Source of the DNA: Emmonsiellopsis sp. PD_33
Taxonomy: Eukaryota > Ascomycota > Eurotiomycetes > Onygenales > Ajellomycetaceae
Assembly (NCBI GenBank): GCA_032988165.1
Contig: JANTQF010000134.1
Coordinates: 23,762 to 87,761, forward strand
Reading direction: 5' to 3'
DNA: 64,000 nucleotides
The position numbers and the translations under genes were made by a program. Shown here piece after piece: positions 35,068 through 47,304 of this stretch; position 1 is the stretch's first letter, and every line of letters begins with the position of its first letter. Below the pieces are notes generated by a model. It worked only from the letters and a program-made list of their open reading frames with translations, had not been told where the DNA came from and did not search any database.

Positions 35068-35758
35068 CACCAGCAGTCAATCGGAGCTATCGATTCAGAA
35101 AAAGAAACGGTCCCAAAAAGAAAAGAGGGCAAGACGACTGGCAACTTCAAGACGCAGGAAAAAGCAACCTCGCTGGAAAAAAGAAAAGCACAAAAACAAA
35201 GTTGGGGGCGAGAGCGATGGCGCGCCCTAGAAGTCCCGTCGAATGTCCATGGAACCGTGAAAGCAAATCTTACACCAAAACTTGGCCGGGCGATAAGCTT
35301 TCCCAGGTTTTTTTTTTGTCAATATCCTCTTTCCTTTCGATTATTAAGGACAGTCGTTCGTTCATGATTGCAGATTGCTGCCCAGCTGTGAGGAGAACAG
35401 CTCTTGGACACCGAACCTACCCCGTAGAAACGGAAACCGCAGCCTCACCGATGTCTCACGGTCCTGGGATGAGAAATGCGATACACTTCCAAGTTCCAGC
35501 TCGACATGGCACATTCCGCCCGACCTCATGACTATCCACTCCCGTTCCGGCGTTGAGCACCACAGTCGCTCAAGGATGGCGATACTCAAAAGGCTTGGAG
35601 TAACTGACGATAATACCCGTGGGAAGGAATTGCTCACCGTAGTTGCGGATTTGATGTGGCAAGCAACTCCCGGGATCTGGAATCTGCAGAAACTCCTGTT
35701 CCCATCTTCAAAAAGCGCTTTTAGGTCTTTTCGTATACGTTATATTATCCCAAGATGA
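35068..35758 (+). CDS. Possible two-exon protein, unknown
   Basis: A frame open from 35068 to 35306 can be joined across a putative intron (35307..35373, GTTTTT donor, ATTGCAG acceptor) to 35374..35758. The join reads GRAISFPR-LLPSCEENSSW and ends GIWNLQKLLFPSSKSAFRS then FRIRYIIPR, stop. The 3' exon looks coding (SRMAILKRLGVTDDNTRGKE then LLTVVADLMW). The first part is Lys-rich, and no start codon is found in frame, so a further upstream exon would be needed. The donor is poor. I know no matching family. This could equally be a decayed gene. Confidence 0.3.
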
Positions 35759-38700
35759 GAAAGAACTCGTCGTATTCTTGGTGGTCCATATTTCCTACAT
35801 GTCAACAGCAAGCCCAGTTTCTTGCCACTCTGCCATGACTAGAAAATCTTGGAGTCTGCAACCCAAACACCGCTAAATATCCTGTGCGATCGGAATGCTC
35901 CCTCCCCTCCCCAGAAAAACAAAAGAAATAATGAAACCACAACTCCAACCGAACCCGATCTCTCCTCACCGCCGAGTTTGTGTCTCGCAACACTTCCCGA
36001 CCGCCTCCCATTCGCTAGCCCTCGTAAATAATCGGCTGCCTCCTTGTCGTTGAACAAGTTTGACGGTCAGGGCTACGGAAACCAACCCCAAGGAGCAATC
36101 CTTTTTTGGTTATCTTGCCTTGCGCATTGCGCCTGATTTAACAGGACAGTGCAAAATACTTTATTATTTTCATCCGACGATTTCTAGCCATTTTGATACG
36201 TGTAGTTACTTCATACCAGCCACATCTCATCATCCCCTCCAAAGCCATGAGACCATTGATAGAATATCGCCTTCATTACATTTTAGTCCCCAAGACATGT
36301 CAGATCTCCCATTAACTAACTAATAACTACGGAGTACTACATTGTCACGCAGAGCACAAGTAGTTACCCCAAAAACTCTCCCCCCGACTTCTCCCCGTTT
36401 TTTATCTTAACCCCTGAAAAACCTGCTCGCGAGCATAGTTACGTTAAGCCCCCATCACAAGTTTCCATAAAATTTCGAAAAAAACTCAGCTCCTCGGAAC
36501 CTTTTAATTGATGAAGCGACCACTCACAACTTATTAATTGTCTATTTTAGTAACTGCATGATACATGAAGAATAACTTTAACTATCCCTACACACTGCAA
36601 CACAATGCAGGAACTAGCCACAGACAGCCATAGCTAGTTCACTTCGCTTCCGCAAATAATATGGATAGAATCCCGGCTCCCTTTAACACCCGACCCCCGA
36701 CTCCGACCCCCCGCCTTGACCGTTCGAACCCCTGCTCAATGCTCAGCTATGTACAGGTGTCCCGTGTCGACTGTAGACTGTAGTTACCGTGTACCCCAGG
36801 AACCCACCGGGTAAAAAAGAAACACTACGCCGTATCCAGTCATCAAAAATTGCAAAAATAAGGGGGAAAACGGGGATCATCGCGCTCCGCTTCTCCACCT
36901 CTCTGCCTCCGAGTTAGTTTAACTTTTAGTTAAGTTAGTTCAATCCATCTGCAGCAAGCAAGCCTAAAAATTTGTTTCATGAGAACCTTTTCTTTTTTTC
37001 CCCTTTCCCTGGGCCTTCATGCTCCTGTTTTCAGTTGGTTTTGTTTCATCATGGTCTGTGCGTGGATGGATGTGTTGGGGTTTGTGGTTTATACTAGTGG
37101 TTTTTATGTGGTGGTTGGTGGTGGTGGTTGGTTTTGGGGATTGGCGGATGCCTGCAGGGTAGGTTACTATTCAACAGACACACGCAACGGACACATGCAA
37201 ATACATGCCATGGAATAGGAGGATATTTGTTGATAGATACGTAACTAACTATGTATCATGCTTTGTTGTAGAGGAGGATGTAATTGACTGCTGTTATTAC
37301 TAGTTACTAATTATTCAGGAGGTAGGTAAGCAGTTTCAAAAAATCAGAAGCCAGGATCCATATTGACACTGGGGTTTGTTTTTAGCCTTGTTCCTGGCTA
37401 AGTTATTATTTAATATTAGTTTAACTACTGCTGCTGCTGCAGATGTTGTCACCTCCATCAGGTCTGGTTTTCGTTGCACTGTATTTTTTGGATGGATTAT
37501 TTAATGGATAAGTAACTAGGTAGGGATCAATTCAGGCCTGGGCTTCTGTTTGTTTCTTACCGCAGGAATGGGCGTGGCTATTATCTGTTGACGCGGTGGA
37601 TGTCATTGATATCATTATGTCTCTCCTTGCTTTGGCAACATCTGGAGCTATTTATGGGCTGTACAGTACCAAAGGTGATCAACAAGCATAATTAATACAT
37701 AGCAATAACTAGTATATATATTTGGTGGCAACGATTGGAATCCTGAACAACCACACTTATCATATATCACTGACATCGTCAACGATCTATGCAGCTTCAT
37801 TTCAAGAGATAACTAGCTCATCCTGCATGGTATCACACCGTAAACGCCATCCCCATCCCTATCCCCATTCCCTCCCCTCCCTCTTGCTCAACAGCAGTCC
37901 TCCCACCCATCCATCACCAGTTCACCACCCACATTGTACACACAATGCCAAACCCGTTGGCGCACGACGGCGTCGACGGGACACACACACGGGTTGATTG
38001 TCACTTGGGGCTGGCCGTTGAAACGGGGGTGGCACTAACACGGCTGATCTGTGGAGATCAAACGGTGGAGGGAAGAAAAAAAAGAAAAGAAATCTGGGGA
38101 TTTTTCAAAACAAATAAATAAAATAAGAAAATATAAAACTATAAAGGTCCTGCCAAATTCCAATGTGAACGATGGAGAGGAGGAGTTACGCACGGACAAA
38201 AAAGGTTCCATGTTTCAGGATCGTGGGGCAAATATCAGCCATCAACCTGCTGATGAGAACTAGAGCTCGCTAAAAGGGATTTGCTCCTTTTCTGCGGAAT
38301 TTGCCTTGCCAACGTACGAAATGCAGGTCAGCAGCCGATGCTATTTAGAGCGTGGGATGGTAATAACATTCGCTAGGAACTCGGGCTGTTATCAAGTACT
38401 ATCGATTCATTCGTGTTTCCGTGTTGTTGCCAATTGCAAAGGAGAGAGAGTTCCTGTCTTGTGGTTTGGAGATATCCGAGGATCTGGCGGTGAAAGAAGG
38501 GGCCAGGATAACTCACGAACCCAACCCAATGCCTCTGGAGTCTTGATCTTCAACTCGTTGGACCTCAGCATACGAATCACCCCCGTGTTTGTTTCTCTTG
38601 ACTCAATTGATTGATGCTGGTAGCTGGGAGCCTTCTCTCGAACTCCCCGAGCCTCCTCTCAAGGGCTGGATTTCAGATCTCAATCTCCTAGCCCAGCATT

Positions 38701-40772
38701 GATTCTATTTTCGGAAAATAACTACTTCATTAGTTCAGGGGATATCTTTTATGTCCCCCTCTCATTCCATGACGCTGATGATGGGAACCCCGAGGAATGT
38801 ACGAAATGCCCAAATCTATGCAGGGTTAGACCTAAACACTATATACTGCTGCCACGCATCATGACATGGAGTAGATGATGCACACTTGTCCGTTTTATGG
38901 CAAAACCACTCCCATTTTGGAGAATATGATAACTAGTGTTTTATGGTTAGTTGTTAAATGAACCATATATGCCATCCACGAGCCTCAGCTTTCAAAATGG
39001 GGGATGTTCCTCCGAGCAACCATCAACCATCACCTGGTTGTTTCTAATTCCGTCAATTCACATTCAAAGCTGGGATGGAGCAAGTTACATTCATGTTTCA
39101 CTCATGGAAATACAGCCATTATTTTATTTTCATGTCTTCTTCATCACTGTTTTTTACGCGTGGGAAAGGGGGATATCTTACCCCTATTATTCCACCGAGT
39201 ATTTACTTACTTCCCACTTTGCCGAGAACAATAATCCAGGACCAGGTTGAAGAGACCAGTTGCAATAAACAAGCGGTCTCTTTATGCTGCTTGCTGCTGG
39301 CTATGCCTTTCCTTTCATATGACATCTCGAGTGGAATGCCTTCAGCCGTGATAGCCAGCCATACTTAAGTTCACTTGAGACTCGATGAGCGTGAAACTGA
39401 GCATAGTCCCAGAGAAAAATATTATCATAGGATACTTGTGTTGAGAATTGTTTTTTGGGGCATGCTTCTCTCTTCCTCCTAGATATTGTCATCTTGCCTA
39501 GGGGTTTAAACCGGTTTCCGGCCCTAGATCACCTACGCTGTTATTGATATATCACAGTGGAGAGGAAGAAAAGGGTTATATAGGTAAGATAACTTAGCTA
39601 CTAAGTTGTTAGCATTATTACTGAGAAAAAGAGTGATCATAGGGAGGGTTATCGTTCAACATGGTTCCCGGAGATAGCTCAATTACAGGGCTTGCGTTGA
39701 GATTGATTCTTGGATAGGCAGTCCAGCATAGCCGCTGGAGATAGCATGGCTATGAGCTCCAAGATGGGATATGGCTCTTTATTAGACCCATGGCATGGTC
39801 CCTCCTTTCATTCTAATATAATACGAAGATGGTATTTATATTTCTCAGGGCGAGCATCCCTCAGCATCATTCAAAAGTTGAATCATTTACTTGATAATGC
39901 CCCCATTTATAACTACCTGTCTCTGATGATTACACCAAACTATTACCTTTGATTTATTCATGGTATGGCTCCATAAATGGTATGAATACCTTGTTTGAAT
40001 CACGTTGGGACATATTCCCCTATAAAAAAGTCGGGGTCAGGGGTAGGTCTAAGCCTAAGGGTTAGGAACAGGTCCTTAGGAATAGCGAAAGGTTAGAGTT
40101 AGCCACGGTGTTATAATCCAAGTGATATGGATTTTATGTTTCATTCCATGAACCCCAATAAAGTATAGCAGTTTTTAAAAAAGAGGATGATGCCTAAGAA
40201 GATAGGATTCTCAACATGGACCCTATCACCCTCCCCTGTTTTTGTCACGGGCAAGCTGGGCATTTTTGATAAGTGTGAGGAGCCATAACCCTCTTTTTAG
40301 TCTAGAGAGTGAATACCCATCAGGTAATCCGAATATCACAGGGATAATTAATTTTTATGGTGGCCAACCCAATGATGGGACGAAATCTCAATGGAATGCG
40401 GCAGGGAAAGGAAGCACTATAGGCCCAGAAATGATGTATCCATTCTATTTTAACGGGCTTGCTTCTGAGGTATATGGACTCCTTGTTGGAGAACGAACCC
40501 ATGTCCATCATCATGCTTAAATCATTTCTTTTATTACTATTATTATTTGATCATCTCGCACAGGACTTTAGCCCAATTATTGAAATAGAGCCTTTGATGA
40601 ATATAAAAGGATATATGCCTGCAAGCAGCAGGAGGCCTTTTAACCCAGGAATCCCACAAGGGACTAATAGCTTTGAAGCCCCTAATTGGCATTCCGCTAG
40701 GAAGACGAACGAGAAACCTATTCCCCATTCATAACATTGTCCAACAAACCCCTTTGCTTTGACTTGTTACCA
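35759..40772. other. Gene-poor accessory region
   Basis: About 5 kb without a recognisable gene on either strand. It is AT-rich, with many short unrelated frames and scattered homopolymers. I see no transposase, reverse transcriptase or long terminal repeat. The stretch 38,900-40,740 has several frames of 60-100 codons that overlap on both strands and match nothing I know. Confidence 0.45.
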
Positions 40773-42228
40773 CTACAGGGAACCGGTCTTCATTACTGGC
40801 GCCTTGTCAAAATCGATCCCCCTATCCCGTTCCGCTGGAAATTCATCCGAACTTTCGTGGTCGAGTCGGTATTCGGTAACGACATGGATGGTATTGGTAT
40901 TCCCATTGTCGACGACGATATGCTCTTGACTCGAGTCGGACGGCGGGACAGCGCTCTTCGTCGACTTTCTGGGCCACTTCCCTGAAGAAAGCTCATAATA
41001 CTGGCGATTGGTTGTCCGGGACTCGTCGGCTTCGATTGTGGTAAGAACCCCAGCGTGGGATATATTGTTCGAGTTGAAGAGTGATTGGCTTCCTGGCATC
41101 TTGGAGCCGGCGCCATTCGATGAAGATTTGATCCAGGTTGTCTTGTTGAAGAGCGGTTTGATTCCAGGGGCAGTGACGACTATGATGGCTACAAAGGTCT
41201 CCCGCATAGCCCACATGCCAGCCGTGGTTATAGAGTTGATGTCGCCGAACGAGAAGATGAGACGGAGGATAACAGTGACAATGACGAACAAACCCGACGA
41301 GAATAATAGTATCAAGACCAATTTGCGGCGAAACTCGATTCGCGCGGAAAAGAGGATCGGAAGCGGGATCGCCATGATACCAAGATCGCAGCTGGTACAA
41401 AAAGCCGTTAGTCCTGGTAAGGGAGTTTGAAAGGAGGAATTCTCACAGAATATTCAACGTTCCGACCAGGACGTGGTTCGGCTCGCGCAATACGCAGTCA
41501 TCTGTGTGATCTGTCAGCTCCCCAACCTAGGACGCCCTCTTTTCTGTCAACCTACCTCCTGGGTATGGAACCACCTGCCACGCCCTGTGGATGGGGGTGC
41601 ACACAGCGAAATGTGCCACAATACAGGCACACCATGATATAACGCAAAATGCAGAAACAATCTTTACTAGTTTGTGCTGCCAAAGTCCCAGCCTATCTCA
41701 CACACGTTAGCAGACGAATATACTGGTCAACACGTGTGGATATATATTACATACGTGAGGCGGTTGTACAGCGTCAATAGGACTCCCTTGAGAGCCCAGG
41801 TAAGAGTCATATAGAAGATCCAGGCTACGTAAAGACATTTTGACCCGAGAATGAAATCGCGAACCTTTTCGGGCGGGAGTAGTAGAGCTGTTTCTGAATT
41901 GAGTCCAACATTCGTCCCATATTTCTCTGCCAGCAGTTCCATATTAGTTCAGCACATTACCAAGAGCATATTCTTGGGCAAGGAGTTACCATAACCGTGG
42001 TTGGTTCCGGCGTTGATTGTGTAAATGCACTATGTTGCGAAGCTTGAATCAGCATTGCTATGAAACCCATGGATGTTCTTTACTCACCACTGAAAGAGCA
42101 CAGAAAAAGTCATCGAGACCAAACTGCTTCAGCCCGACTGTTTGCCATCTTGCGTAGAATCGAAGGGCAAAAAGAAAAATCCCCAAAGCATATTCTGTCC
42201 ATATCTCAATAATTGTGCTGTCATCCAT
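40773..42228 (-). CDS. Seven-TM integral membrane protein, fungal rhodopsin-like (Pth11/SAT4 group)
   Basis: Six exons: 42228..42088, 42029..41990, 41926..41755, 41692..41556, 41501..41447 and 41391..40773, 387 residues. All introns are 54-63 nt with standard donors, and phases agree. The product has seven hydrophobic helices: YALGIFLFALRFYARW, DDFFCALSVCIYTI, LYVAWIFYMTLTWALKGVLL, IVSAFCVISWCACIVAHFAV, HVLVGTLNILCDLGIMAIPL, LVLILLFSSGLFVIVTVILR and a last one near FVAIIVVTAPGIKPLF. The RFYAR, GLDDFFC, LTLYNRLT and CTPIHRAW positions are those of the fungal rhodopsin domain. The cytoplasmic tail is about 110 residues, polar, Ser-rich. Such proteins are often putative surface receptors in accessory regions; ligand unknown. 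It is the only intact gene in the 35.8-47.3 kb block. Confidence 0.9.
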
Positions 42229-45200
42229 GGCAAGATGTCAAAGAAGCAAAAACTTGACCAACAAAAGAAACCACACCCCTGACAAACTGGCGACGAAGAA
42301 AGAGAAACCTTACGGAAAGCTATGGATCCAAATATTCGGGTCCAAGTACTACCCCCTTACCACTAGGCCTAGGGATTCCAGACACCTCTTCGAGCCGCCT
42401 GTCAAACTTTGTACACGCCAAGGAGGCTCCAGTATCTCCGCTTGGGAGAACAAGCTGACGGTAGCGAGGACCAAGAAGTTGGAACGGAAAGCAAGTTGAT
42501 CTCGGGCGACACTATGGCTGTTCAAGTAACAACTGCCGTTTAGGTCCGCTCGATAGAGGCCAGGGCCCGTTTTCGTGGCGTTGGCATTCGGCTTCTGTTG
42601 AAGACACTGGTTTGATATGAGAGCAACTTTGATGTTTACCAGACAGGTAAGAACCTGATAATCTCTGTGTATTTCGGTACCCAGGACGAGATCTATGATA
42701 ATTACTGTCAATACATATCCTGTTCTTTTATCGAAGAATGGGTAGAATTTCTGGAATCTGAAACCATTTTACAGCTGCACCGACTATTTGCCTGTAAAGG
42801 GGGTGTAGGCCCTAGTCGATGCATATCACCTAATCCGATCCAGGACGACTGCCTCCAGCAAGATCCATCAAGGGCTTGATGTGGGATCCACTACACGGCA
42901 GCCGCGAATATGCAACGTCGCAGTTGTAAATCCTCTATTGGTGAACGAAGCTCCCGCTAACTCACGTATTTATGTTCGGTTAGTCAGGAGCGGGAAGTGT
43001 TCACGCCAGAGCATCAACTCTAGCCCTGATCCTTCGGCTGTTGATGGCCTCCTTCCAACTCCGTTATCTAGAGTTTTGGGCCGTTAAAAACGGGCATAAA
43101 AGAGTTTGTTCGTTTGAACTGGCGTCCTGGTTTGAATTTGACGTAAACCGTATCAGCCTCCATCAACGGTGGACGTTTTTCAACTGCTCCGGCACATATA
43201 TTGAATGTAATCTGGGGGTAAAATTTGTTCACTTGTGGGGACACTGCTCTGGCTCTCGTTCAGATAGCCAGCACTGTAATCCAAGGACTTCTTCCACAAT
43301 TATCGGAAGTCTGGTACCAAGAGGTGTCGTTCGGAATACCCTTGCACCCCGTACATCCGTTTCATAGAATAATAGCCTGGTCTAACGATGAACAAAGTCG
43401 CAGATCTGTTATATGCCGGATTCAACGCGTGCCATCGGCGGGCTTATCTCCATTTCTGGAAGCATGGGCATTTTAGATAGTCATTTGTACTCTGTTAGTA
43501 CGGAGGGCATCTCAGTCCCTGACTCAGTAACAACTCTCCGATCAACAAAAGTTCCCACAGATTCGAATTTTCGGGGATTTATTAGCCGATCCGCGACCTA
43601 AATTCGCTTCGATCATATTTCGTATCCTGGGATCTTGTGGGGTTCGTGTTATTATGATGGGGGGCGGGATCTATCTAGTAAAGATGTTTCTGCATGCACT
43701 TCTGGTCGTGAATAACATACTGTACTGACGCAGAAGTATTGGCAACCCCCACCAAAATATACACTACTGGTTGAGGTAGAATTTGGGTGGGGGTTGCCAT
43801 ACTTCTGCAGAGCGACTGTATGTCCGCGGGTTGTAAACTAATTGTCGCCGCCTACCCAAGGCAATCAAGGGGCCATGGAGCGTCTGTCGCTTATCACAAG
43901 TTAACAACCTCGGACGTAACTGTTTTCAGGACTAAAAAGGATAATAGACTGACCCAGGGGTGATAGTTCTCCTCCACCCACCTTCTCCATATTGGCCTTG
44001 GGAGTTCCTCTGATCAACATACGGTTGAGCTGATACATGACCTGGAACAGCGGGGTAGCTAAAGTTCAAGTGTAGCATCGTGCGGTTTCAATCAGTTATG
44101 CCGTGGCATCTAGATTTGATGCTACAATCTTAGTCCTATTGGGTCGCTTCTCACTTTCTGCCGCTAATCGTGCCTCTGCTTCCACCCACCCCATGCATCT
44201 TTTGCGCTGCACCCGTGGCCAAGCGTAGGCACGATTATATGGCTATTGACCAAAATACCTCCAACAGACCAAAACGACAGCTGGTCCCTCACGTTGATCC
44301 TTGTTGTCAAAAGACGGGTGGAAAACTCCCCGATCCTTCGAAGAGAGTGGATAACTCGCGTAGAGCGGGGATTGTTCTCCTCGGTACCAAATCTAGGAGA
44401 TTATGGTAGGTGGGAGTTTCCCTTTCTTGAGACCGTTCTGTTCGTTTTTAATTGGATCCCAGCCTCGTGCCAACACGAGAGAAAGAGTCGATCGGCATCG
44501 ATATAACAACTGGCATTGACAGATTTTCTCGTTGAACACTTACGTGCGCATTGTTGCTTCGTGGTACGGAGTAGCTCGGGTATCGGGATGGGTCAAACTC
44601 AATCGAGGAGAACCCAAGATCGGTAAAAGTTTGGCGGCGGGTTTTGCTAGCTAGCCAAACCCTAATTTAACGCGCAAGAAAGTTGTGTTCCCCAGGCACA
44701 CAGCTCTATTTCCTTGTGTTGGGTATGGTATTTTTTTTTCTCTCTCTTTTTTTTTTTTTTTTGCCATAGTTGTAGGGTTTTGATATTTCAGACAACTGCC
44801 AATTTCTGTGGTTTTTGCTGAGTTTGTGTTCACCAGAATGCAAGATCTGTCCCAAATGTTTTGGCTGATAAGTGAAAGTTACCCTCATCTAGTCTCTGTT
44901 TTTGGGACTATATATTCAGAATAATATGTGAAAATTTGCATTGTTGCATCACACAAACCAATACTCACCCAGCATGAATATCCATGTCTCCAAAGAAAGC
45001 CGACCAGTTCACATGGTAGTTATAGCAGTATAGGAGAGCGCAGGAGGCTCGAAAAGGGGCAAATACCTAAAAACGTAGGGCATGGCTTAATAGACCCAAG
45101 CCTGGTTAGCATAGTAGGCAAGGATGAATCAACCGTAAGTCATGCAAGCCTGAGTATTCAACTCTAGTCCCTTGTTCGCATTATAGCCCTCAGCTGAAAA

Positions 45201-47304
45201 TGACACTGGGGTCCAATAACGCTGCGTGGCGTATAATCGAATTGAAGAGAAAGATGAATATATTCACCTCATTCATTAGGATATTAATTCAGAGTATCTT
45301 ACTCCATGCTATCCACGAAAAAAGTCTGGGAAATTTTTCATGGCGAAGACAAAGTATCGGAGTGATCGTAGGAGAGGCATAGGGAAGTCTCACGGAGAAA
45401 AAATTCCTCTCAGAGTCTTGAAATCGGTTTCTCAAGATGAAAGACTCGGCATATGCAATGACACTCACTGGACCGTTGGTGCAAGCCAAATAATTCCAGG
45501 GTCAAGACGGTTACTGTGGTTGGGGAGTGTTATTTCCCTGAAAATCCAGGTTTCTGGGTGGGCCATGAGGAAAGTCCATCACGCAGTTTTGCTATGGAGA
45601 ACTCAAACCACGGTTCTGGATGCCGGAGATCATGTTTTCCATGTGGCCAGGCCGATGTAAGCAGATATACCTGTCGTGCTCGCAATTCCGCAATCTTGCT
45701 TTATCCAGTTGCCTCAAAATCCGTGAGGTTCCAAATGGGAAGCAGTTGTATCCTGGGTCGAGATTGCACTAGAGAAGAGTTATTACACAGCTTGGGAGAT
45801 CTAAGATGGAACCAAGAATATTGTTATGGTTCGCGGGCACTCTCGAGCATGAACGAGTTTGCCCAATGGAAGGCGGGCCGGAGCCAGGCAGCAAACAAGA
45901 CGAAGACGGGTGGTAAGGCCATAAATTATGACCCTCCTTGTCGTAGAACCAGATATGGCGTCCGGTTAACAATGCACCGACCCTTATAATCTGCGACCAC
46001 AATTGATAACATTGGGGGCTGGTATTATCTTGCCTTTCCAAGCTCCCCCGGCTTCGTAAGCTTCCTTTTTTCTTCTTCAACCAGGGCCACTGGTTGCCGC
46101 CGCCGCATATCCGAGTACAAGACCCTTCTTTTGGTTCGAAAATGAAAGCCTCTTGTGTATTTCACTGGACACGTGCTTGTTAGTTATGTGGATGCGCCAA
46201 TGGGGCCAACCGTTCTACTATGTTTGTTTCCTTTCATTTCGTAGCAAGGGGGCCAAACCAACCAACCGCAACAAAATCAGGTCGCTTCCTTGACCACAAA
46301 CAATTCCCACGGTCGAGAAAGTTGAACCAGAACCAAACTTGCAAACCAAATTTCTGCAGGAAAAAACCCCCTCGCCTGTTCGGAGAACCGCTTTTGTCCA
46401 ACGGCCCCCATGCTTTGGTATTTCCGCCCCCAGGTCCAATCCACGGGGGAGCGGGGAAATACCGCAACCATATTCCCAAGTCTGGTGAATTGGACGTTCA
46501 ATATTTCCATCCGTTTCATCTCTATATTCGGGGGGGTCTTTTCTTGTTTTCCTTTGTTGATCTCGTTAGGTCCGGTTTGGATGATGTTCATGAGACCGAC
46601 GACCTGGCCTTGGGGACTATCCACAAATCCGAAGATGAATCAGTTCTGTTGAACAACGTCATGTATGAACAGGCTTACATTAATCGTATATCTTGGCAAG
46701 TTAGGGGGTGACGGCAATCTTGGTGGGAGATACACGGGGCGGGGAAGCAATGTTAATGACAATGCACGTTGATGTTCACGGGAGCGTGGGCGATTCCAGA
46801 CGGAAATGGATTAGTAAGCAGACGCTCCTTCATCACACGCAGAACGCAAGTCCTCCAGATCGAGACCTGGAGTAGGATGTTGTTTCGTGGACTTTAACGA
46901 ATACAATTATCAGGTAGTGGGGTTTTTGCCTCTATCACGCGAATTTAAGTTACATCTGATGAATATTTCTCAAGATAGTGGAAGCAGCGCGTGAAAAAAT
47001 AACATGAAGATACGTTTAAAACTTCACAGAACGAAGGATGATTTTCTAATCTTTATGATCTAACCATGGCGTTCCCGAAATTCTTTTTTGTTTGTCTATG
47101 CCGAGCATGATACCTTTTCCCCATGACACCTGTGCTGTAAATAGCGTAAGAGAAAACAATTGGGTTTCCAACAGAGAAATGAAAGAACGCAACCTTTGAG
47201 GAGGAGACAGAGCGAAAACAAAAAGACGGAAGAAAGCGCGGAATGCATGGAAATAGGGATGCAAGGGAGGGCTTTTATTTTGAGAGGGTTAAGAATCCAG
47301 CGCC
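42229..47304. other. Gene-poor region, perhaps with decayed genes
   Basis: About 5.1 kb with no intact gene that I can model. Some stretches look as if once coding. One is the minus strand near 45,930-45,840 (VFVLFAAWLRPAFHWANSF, then stops). Another is minus 46,624-46,370 (SPQGQVVGLMNIIQTGPNE). Stops and missing starts break them, and no family is recognisable. The hairpin at 43,730-43,808 is annotated separately. Confidence 0.4.
43730..43808. repeat. Near-perfect inverted repeat (hairpin)
   Basis: Left arm 43730-43759 starts GCAGAAGTATTGGCAACCCC and continues CACCAAAAT. Right arm 43781-43808 is ATTTGGGTGGGGGTTGCCAT then ACTTCTGC. They pair over about 28 positions with one bulge and one or two mismatches, leaving a loop of about 21 bases. 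Sequences outside the arms do not pair. It could be a small foldback/MITE remnant or a small-RNA precursor. Confidence 0.8.

Noticed and set aside
40035..40090. Telomere-like words (CCTAAGGGTTAGG)
   Set aside because: Only isolated TTAGG words, no tandem (TTAGGG)n array.
46220..46711. 163-codon plus-strand ORF
   Set aside because: Composition is not protein-like (many Pro/Phe runs) and the opposite strand looks at least as coding; no support for either.
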